Shown: positions 32,618 to 40,274 of the stretch, one piece after another
How positions within the stretch are numbered: the first letter of the stretch is position 1
Layout: each line of letters opens with the position of its first letter
Assembly (NCBI GenBank): GCA_944326465.1
Contig: CALVEB010000019.1
Coordinates: forward strand, 1 to 40,274
Reading direction: 5' to 3'
Origin: Candidatus Gastranaerophilales bacterium
Lineage (GTDB): Bacteria > Cyanobacteriota > Vampirovibrionia > Gastranaerophilales > Gastranaerophilaceae
DNA length: 40,274 nucleotides
The notes under the pieces: generated by a model
What the model saw: only the letters and a program-made list of their open reading frames with translations
Told to the model about the DNA's origin: nothing
The model's database searches: none
Program-made: the position numbers and the translations under genes

Positions 32618-33066
32618 ACATTCTCCTTTTCTTTTTCTTCGTGTTTTGAAGATGTTTCTTCATGTTTTTTTTCAAACTCATCAGGTTTTGTTATTTCTTT
32701 TAGTTTGAATTTTTCTAATTCTCCGGCACTTATTATCATGTGACGTTGAGTATGCATTTTTATTGCATTCATAACCTGTTTTAATTCTTCTTCGTTCAAT
32801 TCTTTTGGAGATTTAACGGCAATGAATGATTGTTTTCTCCTGTCAGTAATAATAAAGTAAGAAATTGCAATCATTGCCCATAAAAGAATCCCTTGAAAAA
32901 GATTTATTACAGGCATATATCCATATCCTGAGAAATAATTCCAGATATTTTTTGCAACAAATCCCGGAAAAACTATAAAACCGGCTGCAAGACAGGTTAC
33001 TGTAAACAGTGCAAGTATGAGTCCGCGAAAACCGTTTATCTGTATAATTTTAGTATTTCTTTTCAT
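32614..33066 (-). CDS. Two-span membrane protein with charged C-terminal tail, unknown
   Basis: 150 aa. Two hydrophobic helices near 14-37 (GLILALFTVTCLAAGFIVFPGFV) and 54-74 (NLFQGILLWAMIAISYFIIT), then a cytoplasmic helical part and a very charged Lys/Glu/His tail (KKHEETSSKHEEKEKENV). Not recognised. Its stop overlaps the SIMPL gene start (ATGA), so the two probably act together at the envelope. It is 24 nt downstream of ligA. Confidence 0.75.
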   Translation of the reverse strand: MKRNTKIIQINGFRGLILALFTVTCLAAGFIVFPGFVAKNIWNYFSGYGYMPVINLFQGILLWAMIAISYFIITDRRKQSFIAVKSPKELNEEELKQVMNAIKMHTQRHMIISAGELEKFKLKEITKPDEFEKKHEETSSKHEEKEKENV

Positions 33067-33090
33067 AAATCCTTCTTTCGTAACAACAAT

Positions 33091-35094
<2,004 letters not shown>

Positions 35095-35931
35095 TTACAT
35101 AATCATAAGGAGTTCGCGGATAACTTTTGTTGCCACGGCTGTAGAAACACCTGAGGTATCATAATCCGGTGCCAGTTCAACCACATCAGCCCCGACAATA
35201 TCAAAATCTTTAAGGTATTCAAACCAGTCTATAAGCCCGTTGAATGTAAAACCGCCGGCTTCCGGAGTGCCTGTACCGGACATAACTGAAGGATCAAGAA
35301 CATCCAAATCAACTGTTACAAAAACCTTTTTACTTTTCAAGACATCAAGCCCTGAAAACTCGTTTATTAAAGTTCCGTGTTTGTGCATAAAGTCCCATTC
35401 TTCTTTCATGCCGGATCTTATGCCAATCTGTTTAATATTTTCCGCCCCGACAATTTTTGAGGCATGACGAATAACAGCAGAATGCGACATTTCTTCACCA
35501 AGATATTCCTCGCGCAAATCAGTGTGGGCATCAAAGTGAACAATCGCAAGATCTTTATGAAATTTTGAGACAGCTTTTATTTCTGGCAATGTAACCAGAT
35601 GTTCTCCGCCTATACCAAAAACCCGTTTGCCGTCTTTATAAATATCTTCAACATTTTGTTCAATAATGTCGAGGGATTTATATGTATTACCGAGTGGAAA
35701 TTCCAAATCTCCCGCATCATGAAAGTTTACATCTTGCAGATGTTTATTAAAACGCGGAGAATAGTCTTCCAATCCCCAGCTTGCGAGTCTGATTTGTTCG
35801 GGAGCAAATCTTGAGCCTGAACGGTATGAAACAGTTCCGTCAAACGGCAAACCAAGCATTACAATATCTGCAGATAGATAATCTTCATTCTGGCCTATCC
35901 AGTTTCTGTCTAAAAATGGTCCTGATAACAT
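35095..35931 (-). CDS. speB: Agmatinase (ureohydrolase family)
   Basis: Hydrolyses agmatine to putrescine and urea, part of polyamine synthesis. 278 aa. All binuclear manganese ligands are visible: H111 (GIGGEH), D134/H136/D138 (HFDAHTD), D208/D210 (TVDLDVLDPS). GSRFAPEQIR and the C-terminal ELAPDYDTSGVSTAVATK are typical of agmatinases. Other ureohydrolases such as guanidinobutyrase remain possible. It precedes ligA by 15 nt on the same strand. Confidence 0.88.
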   Translation of the reverse strand: MLSGPFLDRNWIGQNEDYLSADIVMLGLPFDGTVSYRSGSRFAPEQIRLASWGLEDYSPRFNKHLQDVNFHDAGDLEFPLGNTYKSLDIIEQNVEDIYKDGKRVFGIGGEHLVTLPEIKAVSKFHKDLAIVHFDAHTDLREEYLGEEMSHSAVIRHASKIVGAENIKQIGIRSGMKEEWDFMHKHGTLINEFSGLDVLKSKKVFVTVDLDVLDPSVMSGTGTPEAGGFTFNGLIDWFEYLKDFDIVGADVVELAPDYDTSGVSTAVATKVIRELLMIM

Positions 35932-36002
35932 GTTTTTTTAACTCCATATATCTTATTTAAATGTTACAACAAATAACTTATTAAAACAAGATTTTAATAA
36001 AA

Positions 36003-36027
36003 TGGCGGGACGCGAAATGTCCCGCCA
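36003..36027 (-). terminator. Terminator of the AGCS-ACT operon
   Basis: 9-bp GC-rich stem TGGCGGGAC / GTCCCGCCA, 7-nt loop, followed on the minus strand by TTTTATTAAAA. Confidence 0.8.
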
Positions 36028-36051
36028 GAACTAATATCCTTATGAAATAAT

Positions 36052-36330
36052 TTATATATTATGCATATTGTCAAAGATTTCTTTACGTTGAACCCAAACT
36101 TCCATACCTAATTCTTTTCCGGTATTAATCAGGTTTTCTTTTATTTCTTTAAAAGAATATTTGGATTTTTCAATATTGCCGAGCAAAAACATTACGAAAT
36201 GCCCCTGCATTAAAGTTTGTTTTATATCTTCAATATTGACTTCGTATTGAGCAAGTGCTGTCGTAACTTTTGCAACGATTCCCACTTTGTCAATACCTGA
36301 AACCGTTACTATTATTTGCTGGTCTGACAT
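36052..36330 (-). CDS. ACT-domain protein (glycine-cleavage-repressor / UPF0237 type)
   Basis: 92 aa, a single ACT domain: IIVTVSGIDKVGIVAKVTTALAQYEVNIEDIKQTLMQGHFVMFLLGNI. ACT domains bind small ligands, usually amino acids. The gene overlaps the 3' end of the AGCS symporter by 19 nt, so it may sense the transported amino acid (inference). Confidence 0.85.
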   Translation of the reverse strand: MSDQQIIVTVSGIDKVGIVAKVTTALAQYEVNIEDIKQTLMQGHFVMFLLGNIEKSKYSFKEIKENLINTGKELGMEVWVQRKEIFDNMHNI

Positions 36331-37895
36331 TGTGAATCCTCCGCTGTTACAGCTGCCGGCACAGGTTTTACCCAGTCACGGTTCAACCATTTTGCAACCT
36401 GATGGCGTCTTACGTATTCAACCAAATCCGATTTGATTTCAGGGGATAATACGTAAAGCGCAATAATATTTGGTACAGACATAGCTATCATCATTGCGTC
36501 TGTAATGTTGATAACAGAAGTTACATTCATTGCAGAGCCGACAATGATAAACAGACAGTATATTACATCAAAAGTTAAATTACGTTTATGACCTTCACCA
36601 ACAAGGAATGTCCATGCTTTTTGTCCGTAATATGCCCAGGAAATCAATGTTGATAATGCAAATAGAATTACAACGATTGATAAGATGTATGGGAAGAATG
36701 AAATTACGGATTCAAACGCAGAGGACGCAAGTTCAATACCTGAAATTTGTCCGACCTGAGTTGTATCAAGAATTCCGGAAAATACAATTGCAAAAGAAGT
36801 TAACAAACATAAAATACCTGTAAGCAAAGTTTCAAGCAAAGCGACAAAACCTTGAGAAATAGGTTCGTTTGTTTTAACTGCCGCATAAGCAATAGCCGCA
36901 GCCCCGGTACCGGCTTCGTTAGATTGTACTGAACGTCTTAACCCGATAATAATTGTTCCGATAACCCCGCCGGCAACAGCATGCGGTGCAAATGCTTCTT
37001 TTACAATTAATGCAATAGCATGCGGAATGTGCATAAAGTTTGCAAGGATTACTACTATACCAGCTCCGATATATAAGAAACACATTGTAGGAACTAAAAT
37101 AGTTGTGATTTTAGAAATACTTTTTATCCCGTCAACAACAGCCAGCCAAACAAGTATAGCTATCAATAGCCCGAATACCCAGGTGTATCCGTTCATAAAA
37201 CTGTCTGCACCGCCGGTGATTAATACTAGCTGATGGGCAGACTGGTTAATCTGAATCATGTTTCCGCCGGATATAGCGCCGCCAATACAAAGAACAGCGA
37301 ACACAACTGATAACGGCTGACCTAACCAGCGCATTTTCTTTCTTGTAAGTCCGTGAGCAATATAGTGCATAGGACCGCCTGATACTGTTCCGTCAAGGTT
37401 AAATCTTCTGTATTTTACAGCAAGAGAAGCTTCGACAAATTTAATAGACATACCGAGAATTGCCCCTGCAAAAATCCAGAACGCTGCACCCGGGCCGCCT
37501 ATAGAAATTGATATTGCAACACCGGCAACACTACCGATACCGATTGTTCCGGATAAAGCCGTTGCAAGCGCCTGAAAAGATGAAACTTCACCGCTCGCAC
37601 TGCTATTCTTTTCATCTTTATGAGCAGGCTTGGAAACTATATCAATAGCATGTTTTAAACCCCATATTGATACACCTCTGAAAAACAACGTGAAAAATAT
37701 TCCGGCTATCAAAATCCAGAATATAATTATAGGGATTTGAGAGCCTCCAATATTTACAGGGTAAAAAATAAGATTAGCAACCGCATCTGATACAGGGGCA
37801 ATATGTTTGTCCATAAAAGCATCTACGTTCATTGCGTTTGCTGTCTGAATACTACATAGTAGTGTAAAAAGTACAATCAAAAATTTGTTCATCAT
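36312..37895 (-). CDS. Sodium/alanine (glycine) symporter, AGCS family
   Basis: 527 aa with about eleven membrane spans. Sodium-driven uptake of alanine or glycine. Diagnostic stretch GEVSSFQALATALSGTIGIGSVAGVA, then GGPGAAFWIFAGAILGMSIKFVEASLAVKYR, SGGPMHYIAHGL, and NEAGTGAAAIAYAAVKTNEP. The ATG at 37895 is used (AAGGAATTT before); the upstream 90 nt of open frame have no site. The N-terminus looks like a cleavable signal peptide (FLIVLFTLLCSIQTANAM) ahead of the first transport helix, which is unusual for this family but seen in some members. Confidence 0.92.
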   Translation of the reverse strand: MMNKFLIVLFTLLCSIQTANAMNVDAFMDKHIAPVSDAVANLIFYPVNIGGSQIPIIIFWILIAGIFFTLFFRGVSIWGLKHAIDIVSKPAHKDEKNSSASGEVSSFQALATALSGTIGIGSVAGVAISISIGGPGAAFWIFAGAILGMSIKFVEASLAVKYRRFNLDGTVSGGPMHYIAHGLTRKKMRWLGQPLSVVFAVLCIGGAISGGNMIQINQSAHQLVLITGGADSFMNGYTWVFGLLIAILVWLAVVDGIKSISKITTILVPTMCFLYIGAGIVVILANFMHIPHAIALIVKEAFAPHAVAGGVIGTIIIGLRRSVQSNEAGTGAAAIAYAAVKTNEPISQGFVALLETLLTGILCLLTSFAIVFSGILDTTQVGQISGIELASSAFESVISFFPYILSIVVILFALSTLISWAYYGQKAWTFLVGEGHKRNLTFDVIYCLFIIVGSAMNVTSVINITDAMMIAMSVPNIIALYVLSPEIKSDLVEYVRRHQVAKWLNRDWVKPVPAAVTAEDSQCQTSK

Positions 37896-37989
37896 AAATT
37901 CCTTATAAAAATTGTAATTACGGCTCTCCAGTAAGTGTAAACCAACTCCGATTATTGTAGCAGAAACATGCAAATATTTTGTCAAATCT

Positions 37990-39072
37990 TTACAAAATCT
38001 TAAAAATTTGTTGCAAATAATTTTCGCACATGGCTTTTTGAGTGAAATTTTTGATAGTGTTGTAACTATTGCAGCGCAACGTTTTTAAGGATTCTTTATC
38101 CATATTTTTTATGTTAAGAAGAATCTCTTTAATTTCGTTTTCATCAGGGGTAGTTAAAAATCCGTTTGCGTTATTTTTTATAATTCCGTCCACACCGTCA
38201 TTTATTGTCGCAACTGTAATGCAGCCTGAAGCCATAGCTTCAAGATAAACCATACCAAGTGTTTCTCCTACACTCGGTAACACAAATATATCACTCTCGC
38301 GCATGTGTTCAAGAACTTCTTTTCTTGTCAGATATCCGGTAAAAGTTACATTTTTGTCTATGTTTTCAAGCCGTTTGCGCAATCTGCCCTCCCCGATTAC
38401 AGTTAAATCAAAGCTTTCAAGCCCTTTGCAAGCCTTTATAACTTTATCTATATTTTTTCTCTTTTTGAAATTCGCACAGGTTAAGACTTTTATCTTTTCT
38501 TGTGCAAAAGTTTCATTTGTCCTGTCAGTAATCAAATTTTCATCAATACCGGAATATGCAACAAAAACTTTGCTCTCAAACTCAGGGTAAAGTCTTAAAA
38601 GCCGTTTTTTAATAACTTCGGACCTGCATGCAAGCAGTTTCGCTTTACAAAAAGCTTTCAAAAGTGCGGGTTTAAAATATATTGCATACAAAGGATTTGT
38701 TAATATCTCCAAATCAGATACATGCACCCCGCAAACAAGCGGCAGATTATATTTTCCCGCAAGTTTCTGCGCAAAAATTGTCCCTGAGGGCATGTGCGAA
38801 ACAATTACGTCAGGCCGGAGTTGCGACCCTAATTTTTCAGAAACATTTCCCCAAAAAGGCGTATGATAATTTACATTAAAAACATCCTTATACTGTCCTG
38901 TCGGATAAAAAGGCTTTTTGCGCAAAAAAGAATTAAGAAGAAAATTAGGTTTTATAACATCAACCTCAACCCCTTGTTCTCTAAACCCCTGAACAAAATC
39001 ATATAACGTTCTCGGAGTAGTTTTTTCGTTGTCAGATACAGGATACAGGTCAGTTGCAAAAAGGATTTTCAT
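37990..39072 (-). CDS. Glycosyltransferase family 4
   Basis: GT-B retaining glycosyltransferase, 360 aa. N-terminal Rossmann domain ILFATDLYPVSDNEKTTPRTLYDFVQGFREQGVEVDVI, C-domain start KVLTCANFKKRKNIDKVIKAC, FTGYLTRKEVLEHMRESDIFVLPSVGETLGMVYLEAMASG (the E-x7-E nucleotide-sugar motif). Probably builds a surface polysaccharide or glycolipid. It starts directly after rfbA stops (no gap), so both are in one operon. Donor and acceptor unknown. Confidence 0.9.
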   Translation of the reverse strand: MKILFATDLYPVSDNEKTTPRTLYDFVQGFREQGVEVDVIKPNFLLNSFLRKKPFYPTGQYKDVFNVNYHTPFWGNVSEKLGSQLRPDVIVSHMPSGTIFAQKLAGKYNLPLVCGVHVSDLEILTNPLYAIYFKPALLKAFCKAKLLACRSEVIKKRLLRLYPEFESKVFVAYSGIDENLITDRTNETFAQEKIKVLTCANFKKRKNIDKVIKACKGLESFDLTVIGEGRLRKRLENIDKNVTFTGYLTRKEVLEHMRESDIFVLPSVGETLGMVYLEAMASGCITVATINDGVDGIIKNNANGFLTTPDENEIKEILLNIKNMDKESLKTLRCNSYNTIKNFTQKAMCENYLQQIFKIL

Positions 39073-39942
39073 TTATTTCAAAATCCTTTTTATATAATTA
39101 TAATATTCATTGTCTTTCACATCGGGAATATTGCGTAGAATATCATCTGCAGAGAGGAAACCGAGGCGGTATGCAATTTCTTCAAGACAGGCAATTTTTA
39201 TCCCCTGATTTTCTTCTATTGTCTGTACATACTGGCTTGCCTGCAAAAGTGATTGATGAGTACCTGTATCAAGCCATGCGAAACCGCGTCCCAGAAGTTC
39301 TACATTGAGTTTTCCTTTTTGCAGATATATATTATTGAGGTCAGTAATTTCTAATTCGCCGCGGTGTGATGGTTTGAGACTTTTAGCATATTCTGCGACA
39401 TTATTATCATAGAAATACAGACCGGTTACAGCAAAATCAGATTTAGGATTTTGCGGTTTTTCTTCTATGGAAAGTACTTTTCCGCTGTCATCAAATTCAA
39501 CAACACCAAACCTTTGCGGATCTTTTACTTTATAACCAAAAACTGTTGCAATACCTTTTTTCGCGTTTTCAGCGACATGTTTTAGCCGTCCTGAAAATCC
39601 GTTGCCATAAAATATATTATCCCCGAGAACAAGAGCGGCTTCATCATTCCCGATAAAATCTTCACCCAGAATAAAAGCCTGTGCCAGCCCGTCAGGACTT
39701 GGCTGTTCTTTATACGAAAAATTGACCCCGAATTTACTTCCGTCACCCAGCAGGTGCTGAAAATCCGGCAAATCTTGCGGGGTGGAGATTATCAGAATAT
39801 CCCGTATTCCTGCAAGCATAAGAACGGATATCGGATGATAAATCATTGGTTTGTCGTATATCGGCAAAAGCTGTTTGGAAACAGTTAAAGTACTCGGATA
39901 TAATCTTGACCCTGTGCCGCCTGCTAAAACAATACCTTTCAT
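39073..39942 (-). CDS. rfbA: Glucose-1-phosphate thymidylyltransferase
   Basis: Makes dTDP-glucose from dTTP and glucose-1-phosphate, the first step to dTDP-L-rhamnose and related sugars. 289 aa, full length. [82 protein letters not shown] and [15 protein letters not shown] match RmlA closely. GGAGGTACTG before the ATG; an extended -10 TGCTATACT lies at 39959-39967. Partners rfbB, rfbC and rfbD are not in the window. Confidence 0.96.
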   Translation of the reverse strand: MKGIVLAGGTGSRLYPSTLTVSKQLLPIYDKPMIYHPISVLMLAGIRDILIISTPQDLPDFQHLLGDGSKFGVNFSYKEQPSPDGLAQAFILGEDFIGNDEAALVLGDNIFYGNGFSGRLKHVAENAKKGIATVFGYKVKDPQRFGVVEFDDSGKVLSIEEKPQNPKSDFAVTGLYFYDNNVAEYAKSLKPSHRGELEITDLNNIYLQKGKLNVELLGRGFAWLDTGTHQSLLQASQYVQTIEENQGIKIACLEEIAYRLGFLSADDILRNIPDVKDNEYYNYIKRILK

Positions 39943-40036
39943 CAGTACCTCCGAGATTAGTATAGCATAAATAAATGAAAAGAGTGACTAAGTTGTTATC
40001 AAAATAAGGCACTATGATTGTGACTAAGTGATTAGC

Positions 40037-40060
40037 GGATTTGCGGACGGATGGCGCGAG
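40037..40060 (+). repeat. Truncated left end of the palindromic repeat
   Basis: GGATTTGCGGACGGATGGCG followed by a break, 53 bp before the full copy E. It is surrounded by ACTAAGTNACTAAG-type simple repeats. The 332 nt from 39943 hold only this and copy E. Confidence 0.65.
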
Positions 40061-40089
40061 TGAAGGCACTAAGTTACTAAGGCACTAGC

Positions 40090-40192
40090 GGATTTGCGGA
40101 CGGATGGAGCGAAGCGAGTCCGGATAGCGAACGGAACGAGCCGACTGGAGCAACGCTCCTCAGGCGAGTCTCCGTGAGCGTGGAGCAAATCC
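40090..40192 (+). repeat. Palindromic dispersed repeat, copy E
   Basis: 103 bp with ends GGATTTGC (40090-40097) and GCAAATCC (40185-40192), inner stem GGAGC-AAC-GCTCC (40147-40159). From 40125 to the window end the sequence equals the window start. Confidence 0.9.
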
Positions 40193-40274
40193 AAGACAAG
40201 GAAATAAGGGAATAAGTTCGTTACAAAAGTAATATTATTCCTTCTCCATTTATCATTATCCTTTAATAAAATCA

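Overview
The window looks like a chromosomal contig from a low-GC, two-membrane bacterium. My best guess is the non-photosynthetic cyanobacterial relatives of the gut (Vampirovibrionia / Gastranaerophilales). This is an inference from pilin-like proteins starting FTLAEVLITL, a protein starting MGLAASQAR, a TpsB-type outer-membrane transporter, a Skp-like chaperone, and a lifestyle with biotin synthesis and amino-acid, nucleoside and sugar uptake or metabolism. No phage structural genes, IS transposases or CRISPR arrays were seen.

Layout. 0-9.4 kb is a housekeeping block, mostly on +: rplI, a core-MetE-like methyltransferase, a CooC-like ATPase, a polyprenyl synthase, lepB, gyrA and a TPR protein. 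9.4-13.5 kb is an accessory, repeat-rich island. It holds a small gene with a G10 tract, a cluster of GTGGAC hairpin repeats, and the main discovery, a diversity-generating retroelement (DGR). The target is a type IV pilin-like protein whose C-terminal codons (variable repeat, VR, 11808-11935) match a downstream template repeat (TR, 12686-12813). The two differ at 20 positions, and every one is an adenine in the TR. An avd gene lies between them. No reverse transcriptase is present in the window, so this is an RT-less or RT-in-trans DGR. 13.5-18.1 kb holds a MGLAASQAR coiled-coil protein, a RimI-like acetyltransferase, a BioY-like transporter and gdhA. 18.3-18.7 kb holds tRNA-Lys with a duplicated 3' end next to a dispersed repeat. 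19-23.3 kb has a membrane-anchored glycogen-synthase-like protein and a NupC transporter. 23.4-40 kb is mostly on the minus strand: M16 peptidase, zinc-ribbon protein, bioD-bioA, TpsB-like transporter, SIMPL protein, ligA, speB, AGCS symporter with ACT protein, and rfbA with a glycosyltransferase. Small + strand genes lie at 26771 and 31332.

A structured palindromic repeat family of 103-181 bp occurs at least five times. It has GGATTTGC/GCAAATCC ends and an interchangeable inner stem. One copy sits in frame inside the leader of the DGR-target pilin, much like Rickettsia palindromic elements. Another copy lies at both window ends: the first and last 150 bases are identical except for one base.
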